A DNA stretch of 64,000 bases from CAVXEH01 sp963805645 (GCA_963805645.1 CAWDVA010000006.1:340239-404238); one strand, 5' to 3'; positions 32,092 to 41,291 are shown, counted from the first letter of the stretch. Notes: generated by a model not told the origin, from the sequence alone. Translations and numbers: made by a program.

Positions 32092-32097
32092 TACGAT
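32092..32097 (+). promoter_or_regulatory. -10 box TACGAT for the PASTA kinase
   Basis: TACGAT begins 7 nt after the galU stop and predicts a start near 32104, leaving about 40 nt of leader. Confidence 0.4.
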
Positions 32098-32144
32098 CGC
32101 CCGACCATCCCCTCCGGGGGACGTCGCATGGGAGAACTGATCGC

Positions 32145-33773
32145 GTGGAGATGATCGGCCGGCAGATCGGCGGGCGCTACCGCCTCGACGCCCCGCTGGG
32201 CGAGGGCGGGATGGCCACCCTGTGGCGTGCCCTCGATCAGCAGCTGGACCGCGAGGTCGCGGTCAAGATCCTCCGCCCGCAGTACTCGGCCGATCCGGGC
32301 TTCGCCGGACGATTCCGCCAGGAGGCACGGTCCGCCGCCTCCCTCTCGCACCCGAACATCGTCAGCGTCTACGACTACGGCACCGATCCGGACGGCGAGA
32401 CGCAGTTCATCGTCATGGAGCTCGTGAACGGGCGGGACCTGGCGTCCATCCTCCGCGAGCGCGGACGCGTCTCGGTCAACGACGCCGTGCAGGTCGCCAT
32501 CGGCGTCGCTTCCGCGCTGGAGGCCGCCCACCGGCGCGGGATCGTGCACCGCGACGTCAAGCCGGGGAACATCCTGATCACCAACGAGGGCGACGTGAAG
32601 GTGACCGACTTCGGCATCGCCCGCGCGGTCTCCGAGGCGTCCATGACCGTCACCGGCACGACCCTGGGCAGCGTCCACTACTTCAGCCCGGAGCAGGCCC
32701 GCGGGGACGAGGTCACCGGGCGCTCCGACGTCTACGCGCTGGGGATCGTCCTGTACGAGATGCTCACCGGCCGACGGCCGTTCGAGGGCGAGTCCGCCGC
32801 CGGCGTCGCGCTGAAGCGGCTCACCGAGGATCCGCCGCGGCCGATGATCGCCGGGCAGCCGCTGCCTCCCGGGCTGGAGGCCATCCTGCGCCGCGCGCTC
32901 GAGCGCGATCCGGCACGCCGCTTCCCGGACGCCGGCTCGTTTGCCGAGGCGATGCGCGCCTGGCGACAGGACCCCGGGTCCGCGCCTGCCGGCCTGGTGG
33001 GGGCGACGCCGGCGCCCGCCCCCCTTCCGCCCGCCGGCGAACCCACCGTCTACGTGCCACCCCCGGTGGCGCGCCCCTCCGACCGGGTGCCGTATGCGGG
33101 ACCGCCGGAGCGCATGGCCCGCCCGCGCAACCCGGGTCAGCCGTGGTGGATCTGGCTGCTGGCGGTCCTTGCCGTGCTCCTGCTGGGGGTGATGGGCTTC
33201 CTGGGCGCGCAGATCTTCGCCGCGCTGGGACCCGGCGGCAGTGCCGCGCCGTCGGTTGCCACCTTCGACATGCCCAACTGGGTTGGAGGGACCATCACCC
33301 AGGCCAAGGCCGATGCCAGCCAGCGTGGCCTGCTGGTGGACCAGCAGACCGAGAACTCCGACACCATCCCGGTGGACCAGGTGATCAGCACCGATCCCGC
33401 CGCGGGGTCGGCCGTCAGCCGCGGCGACACCATCACGGTGGTCGTCTCCGCCGGCACCGAGACCGTGAACGTCCCGCGCCTGGTGGGCCAGACCAGCGCC
33501 CAGGCGCAGGCCACGCTCAACGCCGCGGGGCTCCAGCTGGGTGCCGTGAACCAGGAGTACTCGCCCGACCAGCCGGAGGGCACCGTGACCCGTTCCGTCC
33601 CCGGCGAGGGCGAACCGGCCCCGAAGAACTCGCAGGTCGACATCTGGATCAGCAAGGGCCCGGAGCCGACGCCCACGCCGTCGCCGTCGCCCACGCCGAC
33701 GCCAACCCCGGTACCCACCCCGACGCCAACCCCGGTACCCACCCCGACGCCCGCGCCCACGCCGACGCCGTAG
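32145..33773 (+). CDS. PASTA-domain Ser/Thr protein kinase (PknB/Stk1 type)
   Basis: This 542-aa protein has an N-terminal Hanks-type kinase: G loop LGEGGMATLW, catalytic K41, HRDVKPGN (D137), DFG at 155-157, and the activation-loop end GSVHYFSPEQARG. A single transmembrane helix (WWIWLLAVLAVLLLGVMGF, about residue 330) leads to two PASTA repeats outside the cell, each with DPAAGS- or PGEGEP-like turns. The last ~40 residues are P-T repeats. PASTA kinases sense muropeptides and control growth and division. GTG 32145 and ATG 32151 are alternative starts. Confidence 0.92.
   Translation: MEMIGRQIGGRYRLDAPLGEGGMATLWRALDQQLDREVAVKILRPQYSADPGFAGRFRQEARSAASLSHPNIVSVYDYGTDPDGETQFIVMELVNGRDLASILRERGRVSVNDAVQVAIGVASALEAAHRRGIVHRDVKPGNILITNEGDVKVTDFGIARAVSEASMTVTGTTLGSVHYFSPEQARGDEVTGRSDVYALGIVLYEMLTGRRPFEGESAAGVALKRLTEDPPRPMIAGQPLPPGLEAILRRALERDPARRFPDAGSFAEAMRAWRQDPGSAPAGLVGATPAPAPLPPAGEPTVYVPPPVARPSDRVPYAGPPERMARPRNPGQPWWIWLLAVLAVLLLGVMGFLGAQIFAALGPGGSAAPSVATFDMPNWVGGTITQAKADASQRGLLVDQQTENSDTIPVDQVISTDPAAGSAVSRGDTITVVVSAGTETVNVPRLVGQTSAQAQATLNAAGLQLGAVNQEYSPDQPEGTVTRSVPGEGEPAPKNSQVDIWISKGPEPTPTPSPSPTPTPTPVPTPTPTPVPTPTPAPTPTP
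33698..33745 (+). repeat. 24-bp tandem duplication in the P-T tail of the kinase
   Basis: A 24-bp unit beginning GACGCCAACCCCGG is repeated exactly once in tandem, in frame, lengthening the extracellular Pro/Thr/Val tail by 8 residues. Confidence 0.85.
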
Positions 33774-33960
33774 CTCCCCACCCTTCCGACCTGCGTCCTG
33801 CGACTGGTGCGCGCGCAACGTCCGTCGGCATGCTCCGGCTCCGCACACGGACGAGGTTGCCGAGCATGAGGCGAGTCGTCGACAGCCCATCACCGCGGAC
33901 CCGACCCGCGTACCGCGCGCGGTGGGCGCGCCACACAGGTCGCGCAGCCTGGTGCGGTGC

Positions 33961-33966
33961 TAGCAT
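33961..33966 (+). promoter_or_regulatory. -10 box TAGCAT upstream of thioredoxin
   Basis: TAGCAT predicts a transcript start near 33973, about 50 nt before the ATG at 34023. Confidence 0.4.
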
Positions 33967-34022
33967 CAATGCTCGTCCAGCTCGCAACCCCGGTATCGCG
34001 GTGGAGGCACACAACCAAGACA

Positions 34023-34346
34023 ATGACGGCCCCGATCACGGTCGATGAAACGACCTTCGAGGCGGAGGTCCTGAGCGCAGAGAAGCCCGTCCTCGTCGAC
34101 TTCTGGGCGCCCTGGTGCGGCCCGTGCCGGCTCGTCTCCCCGGTGGTCGAGGCCATCGGACAGGCGCACTCGGAGAAGCTGCAGACCGCCAAGGTGAACA
34201 CCGACGAGAACCAGCAGCTGGCGATGCGCTACAGCATCTTCAGCATCCCAACCCTGATCGTCTTCAAGGACGGACGCGAGGTGACCCGCCTCGTGGGCTA
34301 CATGCCCCAGGAGGTGATGGAGGACCGCCTCTCCCAGTACCTCTAG
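34023..34346 (+). CDS. trxA: Thioredoxin
   Basis: This 107-aa protein has the active site WAPWCGPCR (Cys pair near residues 31-34), the cis-Pro segment FSIPTLIVFKDGREV, and normal length. It is a cytosolic disulfide reductase and could feed the Bcp-type peroxiredoxin at 4364. The ATG at 34023 opens on MTAPITVDETTFEAEV; an in-frame ATG 18 codons earlier (33969) overlaps the predicted promoter and is less likely. Confidence 0.92.
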   Translation: MTAPITVDETTFEAEVLSAEKPVLVDFWAPWCGPCRLVSPVVEAIGQAHSEKLQTAKVNTDENQQLAMRYSIFSIPTLIVFKDGREVTRLVGYMPQEVMEDRLSQYL

Positions 34347-34399
34347 CCACTGAGCCCTCCAGCCACTGAACCCTGCGGAGAGCCCTTCAGCCCGATGAT

Positions 34400-34424
34400 G
34401 AGCCGGCCCAAACCGGGCCGGCTC
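34400..34424 (+). terminator. Strong hairpin after thioredoxin
   Basis: GAGCCGGCCC/GGGCCGGCTC forms a perfect 10-bp stem with loop AAACC, 53 nt after the trx stop. It lacks a T run, but its symmetry and position suggest termination or 3'-end protection. Confidence 0.55.
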
Positions 34425-34482
34425 GCACCAAACCGGGGGGCGCGGCGCACCACCCCTCCGACGGCCGTGCGGTGCGAGCCGC

Positions 34483-34488
34483 TACACT
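34483..34488 (+). promoter_or_regulatory. -10 box TACACT for the two-CW gene
   Basis: TACACT predicts a start near 34495; GGAGGAG at 34497-34503 precedes the GTG at 34514. Confidence 0.45.
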
Positions 34489-34513
34489 CCGAGCACGGAG
34501 GAGAGCGCTGCCC

Positions 34514-35071
34514 GTGATCATCAAGACCGACCGACGAAGCGGGACCGACCGTCGCCAGGCCGGCGGGGCCGTTCAGCAGGACCGCCGCGGCGGGGATCGT
34601 CGGACCATGTGCTGGGAGGTCGAGAACTGCGACCTCTCGATCCGCTACCGCTGTCCCGCGTTCATCCTGCGCCGCCCATGCTGGGAGCTGTGGGCGGTCG
34701 AGGGCATCGGTCCGGCCAGGGCCTGCTGCCATAACGGGAAGGACTGCGAACCCGGGCGTTGCGCCATTGCCGAGAAGCGCTTCGCCGGGTCGGCGGAGCC
34801 CCTCACCGTCCACATCGGACGGCGCGGGATGCCGCTGGGCTACAACCGGCCGCGGCGTCACTCGTGCCCGCACTTCTACGTGACCCACGGCAGCAAGGGC
34901 CGGGTCCCGGTCCAGGCGCCGCAGCTCCTGCGCACGCTCATGCGCCAGGAGGGCGTCGTCAGCCGCTGCGAGCTGCGCTCGGGCGTCCATCTCGACACCG
35001 GGTACGTCACCGACCTGTGCCTCACCGGCCAGTTCCCCGACTGCGTCTTCTTCGAGGACGAGAACGGGTGA
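34514..35071 (+). CDS. Cys-rich two-CW-like protein
   Basis: This 185-aa protein contains at least nine Cys. It starts with a basic segment rich in DRR (TDRRSGTDRRQAGGAVQQDRR), then CWEVENC, CPAF and CWELW, a pattern like the two-CW metal-binding domain. A second Cys cluster (ACCHNGKDCEPGRCAIAEKRF) follows, and further Cys occur at HSCPHF, SRCELR, DLCLTG and DCVFF. Fe-S or Zn binding is likely (inference). The GTG start at 34514 is set by GGAGGAG. folC follows 25 nt downstream. Confidence 0.6.
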   Translation: MIIKTDRRSGTDRRQAGGAVQQDRRGGDRRTMCWEVENCDLSIRYRCPAFILRRPCWELWAVEGIGPARACCHNGKDCEPGRCAIAEKRFAGSAEPLTVHIGRRGMPLGYNRPRRHSCPHFYVTHGSKGRVPVQAPQLLRTLMRQEGVVSRCELRSGVHLDTGYVTDLCLTGQFPDCVFFEDENG

Positions 35072-35096
35072 GCGTGCGCTGACCACCTCGTCGCCC

Positions 35097-36434
35097 GTGG
35101 CGCTCGACTACGCCGCGGCGGTCTCCCAGCTCCAGGCCCGGGGTCGGTTCGGTGTGAACCTGGGGCTGGAGCGGATCGAACGCCTGCTCGCGGAGCTCGA
35201 CCATCCCGAACGCCGGCTGCACGGTGCCCTGGTTGCCGGCACGAACGGCAAGGGCAGCGTGGTCGCCCTGGTGCGGGCGATGCTGCAGGCGGCCGGCGTG
35301 CGGGTGGGCACCATGCCGAAGCCCCATCTCGTCAGCTACCGCGAGCGCATCGCGGTGGACGGTGCGCCGATCTCCCGCGAGCGTTTCGCGGCCGCCGTGA
35401 GCGACGTGCTGGTCGCAACCGGACGGGTGGCGGCCGCGCTCGGGCCGCCCACCGAGTTCGAGGCCCTCACGGCGGCCGGCTTTCTCGAGCTCGCGCGCAG
35501 CTCCCTCGACCTCGCCGTGGTTGAGGTGGGCCTGGGCGGACGGCTCGACGCGACCAACGCGGCGGACCTGGGGGTGGCGGTGATCACCACCGTCGCGCAC
35601 GACCACGAGCGCCTGCTGGGTCCGACGCTCGCGCGCATCGCGGCGGAGAAGGCGGCGATCATCAAGCCGGGCGACCTGGCGGTCACCGGGGTGACGGGCC
35701 ACGGGCTGGCCCCCGTCCTCGACCGGGCCGCGGCGGTGGGTGCGACGTTGCGTCGCGCCGGGCGGGGGCAGCCGTACGCCGCCAGGCTGCGCGGCTCCGG
35801 CTGGGAGGGGATCGTCGTCGACCTGGCCACGCCGGCGGGGAATCTCCGCGACGTGCAGATCGGCCTGCTGGGGAGGCACCAGGCGACGAACGCCGCCGTG
35901 GCGGTCGCGGTCGTCGACGCGTTGGTCGAGGATGCCGAGCGGCGCGGCGCGCCGATCGGCATCGATGAGGCGGCCCTGCGCCGCGGGCTCGCCTCCGCGC
36001 GCTGGCCGGGACGGCTGGAACCCATGGACGGGCGCCGCATGGGGCTCGGCCGGGTTCTCCTGGACGGAGCGCACAACCCGGCGGGCTCACGTGCCCTGGC
36101 TCGCGCCCTCGCCGACCTGGGAGTGACGGGGGCGCCGCTTCTCCTGGGAGCCATGCGCGACAAGCGGGCCCGCGCCATGCTCCGCCCGCTCGCTGCGGTC
36201 GGCCTGCGCCCGGTGTTCACCGCGGTGGACGATCCGCACGCCCGCCAGCCCGAGGACCTGCTCCACGCCTGGCGCGCCGTCGGCGGCGCGGGAGGAGAAG
36301 CAGTTCACGGCGTGGGGGAGGCGCTGGCGCATGCCGGCGCGATGGCCCGCGGCAACGAGCCGGTGGTCGTGGCCGGGTCCCTGTACCTGGTCGGGGCCGT
36401 GCGCGGTCTGCTCACCGGCGACACGGAGGGCTGA
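35097..36434 (+). CDS. folC: Dihydrofolate synthase / folylpolyglutamate synthase
   Basis: This 445-aa protein has the Mur-ligase-like P-loop VAGTNGKGSVVALV near residues 46-59, the folate-ligase signature VVEVGLGGRLDATNA, and VLLDGAHNPAGSRAL in the C-terminal domain. It adds glutamate to dihydropteroate and folates using ATP. It begins the folC-folP-folB series (6-nt and 9-nt gaps), so the three form an operon. The GTG at 35097 is the earliest start consistent with family length. Confidence 0.92.
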   Translation: MALDYAAAVSQLQARGRFGVNLGLERIERLLAELDHPERRLHGALVAGTNGKGSVVALVRAMLQAAGVRVGTMPKPHLVSYRERIAVDGAPISRERFAAAVSDVLVATGRVAAALGPPTEFEALTAAGFLELARSSLDLAVVEVGLGGRLDATNAADLGVAVITTVAHDHERLLGPTLARIAAEKAAIIKPGDLAVTGVTGHGLAPVLDRAAAVGATLRRAGRGQPYAARLRGSGWEGIVVDLATPAGNLRDVQIGLLGRHQATNAAVAVAVVDALVEDAERRGAPIGIDEAALRRGLASARWPGRLEPMDGRRMGLGRVLLDGAHNPAGSRALARALADLGVTGAPLLLGAMRDKRARAMLRPLAAVGLRPVFTAVDDPHARQPEDLLHAWRAVGGAGGEAVHGVGEALAHAGAMARGNEPVVVAGSLYLVGAVRGLLTGDTEG

Positions 36435-36440
36435 GCGGCC

Positions 36441-37292
36441 ATGGAGCTGCGCTTCGGCAAGAAGACCTGGCTGATGGGGATCCTGAACGTGACGCCGGAC
36501 TCCTTCTCCGGCGACGGCCTGGCGCCGTCCGATCGCGCACCGGAGGCGGTGGTCGCGGCGGCCGTGGAGCGCGCAGAGGCCTTCGTCGAGGCTGGCGCCG
36601 AGATCCTCGACGTGGGAGCCGAGTCGACCCGGCCGCGAGGCGTGTACGGAGATCGTCCGGAGGTCGACCCGGAGACGGAGCGGGCGCTGGCGATCCCCGT
36701 CGTGGCGGCCCTGGCGAACGCCTTCGGCGGGAGGGCGCTGATCAGCATCGACACCAGCCGCGGGGCGGTTGCCCGCGCGGCCCTCGAGGCCGGCGCGACC
36801 ATCGTCAATGACGTGTGGGGGGCGCGGCGCGATCCGGACACCGCGCGGGCCGCGGCGGCCTCGGGCGCGCACCTCGTCCTCATGCACAACCAGGAGGCGT
36901 CCGACTATCCGGGCGGGATCCTGGCCACCGTGGCCGCCTGGCTCCGTGAGGCGGTCGATGCGGCAACAGCGCTCGGGGTCCCGCACGACCGGCTCATCGT
37001 CGATCCCGGGATCGGCTTCGCGAAGACGACGGAGCAGAACATCGAGCTGCTCCATCGGCTCGGCGAGCTCAAGACCGCACTGGGGCTGCCGGTGCTGGTG
37101 GGGACCAGCCGCAAGCGGTTCATCGGCGCCCTCCTGGGAGGAGCCCCTCCGGAGGAGCGTGCAGAGGGAACCGCGGCCACCGTGGCGCTCGCCATCGCCG
37201 CCGGCGCCGACATCGTGCGGGTCCACGACGTGGCCCACGTCGCGCGGACCATCCGGGTCGCGGACGCGATCGTCCGCTTCCACGCGGAGTAG
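36441..37292 (+). CDS. folP: Dihydropteroate synthase
   Basis: This 283-aa TIM-barrel protein has MGILNVTPDSFSGDG (pterin/pABA site), DVGAESTRPRG (phosphate/pABA loop), ATIVNDVWGAR, DPGIGFAKTTEQN and VGTSRKRFIG, the full set of DHPS motifs. It joins pABA to hydroxymethyl-dihydropterin diphosphate, making dihydropteroate for FolC. The target of sulfonamides in other bacteria is this enzyme. Start ATG is 6 nt after folC. Confidence 0.95.
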   Translation: MELRFGKKTWLMGILNVTPDSFSGDGLAPSDRAPEAVVAAAVERAEAFVEAGAEILDVGAESTRPRGVYGDRPEVDPETERALAIPVVAALANAFGGRALISIDTSRGAVARAALEAGATIVNDVWGARRDPDTARAAAASGAHLVLMHNQEASDYPGGILATVAAWLREAVDAATALGVPHDRLIVDPGIGFAKTTEQNIELLHRLGELKTALGLPVLVGTSRKRFIGALLGGAPPEERAEGTAATVALAIAAGADIVRVHDVAHVARTIRVADAIVRFHAE

Positions 37293-37301
37293 GGTGGGGC
37301 A

Positions 37302-37673
37302 ATGACCGATGCGGACCGCATCGCGCTGCGGGGCATGCTGTTCCTGGCGCGCCACGGTGTGACGCTCGAGGAGCGGCTGGAGCCCCAGCCGATCGAGGTG
37401 GACGTGGAGATCGCCGCGGACCTGGACCGGGCATCCGCGAGTGACAACCTGTCCGACACCATCGACTATTCGGTGGTCTTCAGCCTCGTGGCGCGGATCG
37501 TGGAGGACCGCAGCTTCCGGCTCATCGAGGCCCTGGCCGGCACCATCGCCCAGGCGGTGCTGGAAGCAACCGCCGCCCGGAACGTCGTGGTCCGGGTGCG
37601 CAAGCCTCGTGCGCCGCTCCCCGGTCCCTTCGAGACCGTGGAGGTCACCGTCCGCCGGCCGCGCGACGCCTGA
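37302..37673 (+). CDS. folB: Dihydroneopterin aldolase
   Basis: This 123-aa protein has the FolB core: GMLFLARHGVTLEERLEPQPIEVDVEI with the catalytic-region Glu, DTIDYSVVFSLV, FRLIEALAGTIA, and RVRKPRAPLPGPFETVEV at the end. It cleaves dihydroneopterin to hydroxymethyl-dihydropterin, the step before FolK/FolP. folK is not present in the next gene positions, and the strand then switches to the HtrA operon. Confidence 0.92.
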   Translation: MTDADRIALRGMLFLARHGVTLEERLEPQPIEVDVEIAADLDRASASDNLSDTIDYSVVFSLVARIVEDRSFRLIEALAGTIAQAVLEATAARNVVVRVRKPRAPLPGPFETVEVTVRRPRDA

Positions 37674-37700
37674 CCGACCGGGACCCGGACCGGCGGCCTA

Positions 37701-39020
37701 TCAGCCGTTCTGGCTGGGAAGGGTGCCCAGGGTGATCTCGATGCTGCGCTGCGATCCGTCGCGCAGGACCTTGAGGGTAACCGTGTCGCCCGGTGCGTGC
37801 GGGATGATCAGGCTGGACAGGTCGTGGCTCTCGTCCACGCGGGTCCCGTCGATCTCCAGCACCACGTCCCCGTCCTTGACTCCCGCGGCCGCGGCCGGGC
37901 TGCCGGCGAAGACGCCGGGAACGCTCGGATCGGACGAGCCCACGAGCGCGCCATAGTCGACCGACAGGTTGCGCTCCTGCGCAAGGCCCTTGGTGACATC
38001 GGTGTAGTAGACGCCGATCCAGGGCCGCGCGATGGACTTGCCGGCCAGGGCCTGCGCGAGGATGGGCTTGGCGAAGTCGATGGGAATCGCGAAGCCGATG
38101 CCCTGCGCGTCCTGGTTCACCGCGGTGTTGATGCCGATCACCGCCCCGGCCGAGTCGACGAGCGGCCCGCCCGAGTTCCCCGGGTTGATGGCGGCATCGG
38201 TCTGGATGAGGTGGCTCAGCTGCTCCGATGACTGGTTCGCCGCGTCACCGGCGGTGATCTGGCGCCCCAGGCCGGAGACCACGCCGGTGGTGACCGTGTT
38301 CTCGAAGTCTCCCAGCGGGTTGCCGATGGCGATCGCCACCTGACCCGGCTGCAGATCGGCGGAGCTCCCGAGCGTGGCGGCCGGCAGGCCCGTGGCCTGC
38401 ACGCGGACGATGGCCAGGTCGGTCAGCGTGTCGATGCCGTAGACGGTGGCGGGGAAGGTGCGCGTGTCGTTCAGGCGAACCGAGAGGGTGTCGGCCCCTG
38501 CGACGACGTGGCGGTTCGTGAGGATCCAGCCGTTCGCGTCGAAGATGAAGCCCGAGCCGATGCCGTTGCCGGCGACGCTCGTCCCGCTCTGCGAGGTGAT
38601 CGTCACCACGGCGGGCGTCACCGCCCGCACCGCGTTGATGACCGCGGACGTCTCCTGCAACCGGTTGGTGACCACGTTCGAGGTGCCATTCGACACCTGG
38701 GCAGCGGGTGACGGCCGCAGCAGGTTCGAGACGGCGACCGAGCTCAGCGAGCCGGACACGATGCCGACCACCAGCGCCACGGCGACCACCGGCACCAGCC
38801 CCGGGCGACGCCGCTCGGACGGCGGAGGCTCCACGACCGGAGGGCGGGTCGACCAGGCGGGCGCGGACCGCTCCCAGCCGCCATTGCTGCCGTTGGGCGG
38901 TGGGCCGTAGTGCTGGTACTCCACGGGGTCGGTCTCGCGCTGCTCCTGGGTCACGGTGGGCTCCTGATCGTCACCTGCCCCGATTGCGGGGCGGCGCGGG
39001 GATGGTGAAGATTCGTTCAT
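37701..39020 (-). CDS. Membrane-anchored HtrA/DegP-like serine protease with PDZ
   Basis: This 439-aa protein has a long cytoplasmic Pro-rich N-terminus, one transmembrane helix (LVPVVAVALVVGIVSGSLSSVAV, about 75-97), a trypsin-like domain with triad H171 (LTNRHVV), D201 (TDLAIV) and S283 (NPGNSGGP), and a C-terminal PDZ domain (~350-430). It degrades misfolded envelope proteins. Its ATG overlaps the histidine-kinase stop (ATGA), so it is the output or co-regulated partner of that two-component system, an arrangement common in Gram-positive and Chloroflexi-like genomes. Confidence 0.93.
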   Translation of the reverse strand: MNESSPSPRRPAIGAGDDQEPTVTQEQRETDPVEYQHYGPPPNGSNGGWERSAPAWSTRPPVVEPPPSERRRPGLVPVVAVALVVGIVSGSLSSVAVSNLLRPSPAAQVSNGTSNVVTNRLQETSAVINAVRAVTPAVVTITSQSGTSVAGNGIGSGFIFDANGWILTNRHVVAGADTLSVRLNDTRTFPATVYGIDTLTDLAIVRVQATGLPAATLGSSADLQPGQVAIAIGNPLGDFENTVTTGVVSGLGRQITAGDAANQSSEQLSHLIQTDAAINPGNSGGPLVDSAGAVIGINTAVNQDAQGIGFAIPIDFAKPILAQALAGKSIARPWIGVYYTDVTKGLAQERNLSVDYGALVGSSDPSVPGVFAGSPAAAAGVKDGDVVLEIDGTRVDESHDLSSLIIPHAPGDTVTLKVLRDGSQRSIEITLGTLPSQNG

Positions 39021-40600
39021 GTTGCCCGATCCGACCCGGGCTCGCTCTCCGCGCCGCGGCGGGGGCGGTGCCGGTTCCGCCGGGCGGAGGGATCGGCGTC
39101 GAGCTGCGGCTCCGGCACCGGCTGCGCGATGTGCGGCAGGGTCACGGTGAAGACGGTTCCCTTCCCGAGCACGCTCGCCACCCCGATGTCGCCGCCGTGC
39201 ATCTCGACGATGGAGCGCGCGATGGCGAGGCCCAGCCCGGACCCCGAGGCCCGCGCCTCCCCCACGTTGGTGCCCCGGTAGAAGCGTTCGAAGATGCGCG
39301 GCAGCTCCGACTCGGGGATTCCGGGCCCGCTGTCCCGGACGGTGATCTCCGCGGCCTCCGGAGCATCGGCCACGCCGATGGCGACCTCGCCCCCCGGCTG
39401 GGTGAACTTCAGGGCGTTGCCGACCAGGTTGTTCACCAGCTGGACCACCCGCTCCCGGTCGAAGCGCAGGATCACCGGCTCCGACGGCACGGCCGAGGTG
39501 AGCGTCACCTGCCGCTGGTCGGCGACCTCGGCGAACGCCTCGACCACCGCCCGGATCGGCTCGCGCAGGTCGCCTTCGCGGACGTCGAGCGGGAAGATGC
39601 CGGCCTCGATGCGGGACAGGTCCAGCAGGTTGGTGGAGAGCCACTCCAGGCGCCGCAGCTGCTCGCTCGAGCGCGCTAGGAACTCCTGGCGGGTCGCCTC
39701 GTCGATGGCCCCCTCGCGCTGGAGCTCGGTGAACGTGCGGAGCGCCGCAATGGGGGTCCGCAGCTCGTGCGAGACATCGGCGACGAACTCGCGCAGGCGG
39801 TCGCGATCCGCCTCCAGCAGGCGCAGCGACTCCGACAGGCGGTCGGCCATCACGTTGAACTGCGATCCGAGCTGGTCGATCTCCACCACTCCCGAGGGCG
39901 GCACCCGCTCCTCGAGGTGCCCCTGCGCCAGGCGTCCCGAGACGCGGCGCAGGCGGCTGATGGGCCCGGTGAGCTGCCGCGCCGCCAGGAAGCCCAGCAG
40001 CACGGAGAGGGCGAGCGAGATGACGCCCACCACCACGAGCGTCCCGGTGAGCCGCTCGAGCGTCGCCGTCACGGTGGTGTAGGGCTTGGAGACGATGATG
40101 CGGAGCGGAAGGTCAGTCGACCCGGGCGGGGTGAGCGGCGGCTCCGGGGCGGGAAGCTGGATGTCCACGCCGCCGACCAGCTCGTACGACGGGACGCGGG
40201 AATCTGGTGAGAGCCCCTGGTCGTGGAGCTGGGCCGCGAACTCCGTCCCCGCCGACGCCGCCTGGCTGCCGTCCAGCGTATTGAGGATCACGACCGAACC
40301 GACGTTGAAGACCGAAGCCGCGTCCTGCGCCGTCTTCTGCAGGAGCGCCTCGCGGTCGATGCGATTCCCCAGGGCCACCGGTTGGTCCTCGGTCCGCAGC
40401 TTGACGAGCAGCCCCACGCCCCCGGCGGCGCTGCGCAGCTGGCTGGCCGCCTGCTCCTCGAGGTAGCCGGGAAGGATCTGGCTGAGCACGAGCCCCGCCA
40501 CCATCAACGCGACCAGGGCGACGCTTGCCAGGGAGAGGACCAGGCGGACATCGAGGCGGCGGAGGAATCCGGCCGTGACGTCAGTCCTCGGAGAAGGCAT
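39017..40600 (-). CDS. Sensor histidine kinase
   Basis: This 527-aa protein has two transmembrane helices (about 20-42 and 187-208) bracketing a ~145-residue extracellular sensor, then HAMP (LTGPISRLRRVSGRLAQG), DHp with the phospho-acceptor H278 in DVSHELRTP, and an HATPase domain with N-box LVNNLVGNALKFTQ, G1 DSGPGIPE and G2 GSGLGLAIARS. The C-terminus has a ~35-residue basic tail. It overlaps the response-regulator gene by 20 nt and htrA by 4 nt, forming a three-gene operon. Confidence 0.93.
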   Translation of the reverse strand: MPSPRTDVTAGFLRRLDVRLVLSLASVALVALMVAGLVLSQILPGYLEEQAASQLRSAAGGVGLLVKLRTEDQPVALGNRIDREALLQKTAQDAASVFNVGSVVILNTLDGSQAASAGTEFAAQLHDQGLSPDSRVPSYELVGGVDIQLPAPEPPLTPPGSTDLPLRIIVSKPYTTVTATLERLTGTLVVVGVISLALSVLLGFLAARQLTGPISRLRRVSGRLAQGHLEERVPPSGVVEIDQLGSQFNVMADRLSESLRLLEADRDRLREFVADVSHELRTPIAALRTFTELQREGAIDEATRQEFLARSSEQLRRLEWLSTNLLDLSRIEAGIFPLDVREGDLREPIRAVVEAFAEVADQRQVTLTSAVPSEPVILRFDRERVVQLVNNLVGNALKFTQPGGEVAIGVADAPEAAEITVRDSGPGIPESELPRIFERFYRGTNVGEARASGSGLGLAIARSIVEMHGGDIGVASVLGKGTVFTVTLPHIAQPVPEPQLDADPSARRNRHRPRRGAESEPGSDRAT

Positions 40601-41276
40601 AGCCGACCCCCCGCACGGTCACGATGTAGCGTGGCTGGGCGGGATTCGGCTCGATCTTCTCTCGGATGTGGCTGATGTGCACGTTGATGGTGCGCTCGTC
40701 CTGGTCGAGCGCATCGTAATCACGGACGAGCTCAAGGAGCTGGCCGCGGGTGTAGACGCGTCCCGGCTTCGCGGCCAGGTGACGGAGCAGGTCGAACTCC
40801 GTGGTGGTGAGCCCGATCCGTGTGCCGTCCCGGCTCACGCGACGCCGCTCGAGGTCGATGACCAGGTCCCCCCTCCGCAGAACGCGGCCGGCCTGTGTGT
40901 CGGCCAGCTCGCCGTAGGCCCGACGCAGCAGTGCCTTGATGCGGCTGGCCAGCTCGCGGATGCTGAACGGCTTGACCAGGTAGTCGTCGGCCCCGATCTC
41001 GAGGCCCACCACCTTGTCGACCTCGTCGGAGCGCGCGGTGAGGAACAGGATCGGCACCCGTGACTCGTGGCGCAGGCGCCGGCAGACCTCGAAGCCGTCG
41101 ATGCCCGGCAGGCGGACGTCGAGGACCACGAGCTCCGGAGCCAGGTCGGCAAAGCGCGCGACGGCATCCTCTCCGGTGGGGGCGATGGAGACGGTGTGAC
41201 CCTCGCGCTCGAGCGCGACCTGCAGGCCTCGAGCGACGGCGGGCTCGTCCTCGACGACCATGATGTTGGCTGCCAT
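40581..41276 (-). CDS. OmpR/PhoB-family response regulator
   Basis: This 231-aa protein has a receiver (D53 in VVLDVRLPGIDG, K102 in LVKPFS) followed by a winged-helix DNA-binding domain (LTTTEFDLLRHLAAKPGRVYTRGQLLELV, DERTINVHISHIREKIE). The first gene of the operon with the kinase and htrA, it has a perfect TATAAT -10 box 9 nt before the ATG, so translation is probably leaderless. No longer start is credible. Confidence 0.94.
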   Translation of the reverse strand: MAANIMVVEDEPAVARGLQVALEREGHTVSIAPTGEDAVARFADLAPELVVLDVRLPGIDGFEVCRRLRHESRVPILFLTARSDEVDKVVGLEIGADDYLVKPFSIRELASRIKALLRRAYGELADTQAGRVLRRGDLVIDLERRRVSRDGTRIGLTTTEFDLLRHLAAKPGRVYTRGQLLELVRDYDALDQDERTINVHISHIREKIEPNPAQPRYIVTVRGVGYAFSED

Positions 41277-41285
41277 GGCTCCCGG

Positions 41286-41291
41286 ATTATA
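41286..41291 (-). promoter_or_regulatory. -10 box TATAAT, leaderless-type
   Basis: A perfect minus-strand TATAAT ends 9 nt before the ATG at 41276. Confidence 0.65.

Noticed and set aside
33650..33773. CRISPR or regulatory repeat at the kinase 3' end
   Set aside because: It is an in-frame Pro/Thr codon repeat of the extracellular tail.
30849..33893. A 1014-codon minus-strand frame
   Set aside because: Antisense to galU and the PASTA kinase, both of which have full family motifs; translation lacks any domain pattern.
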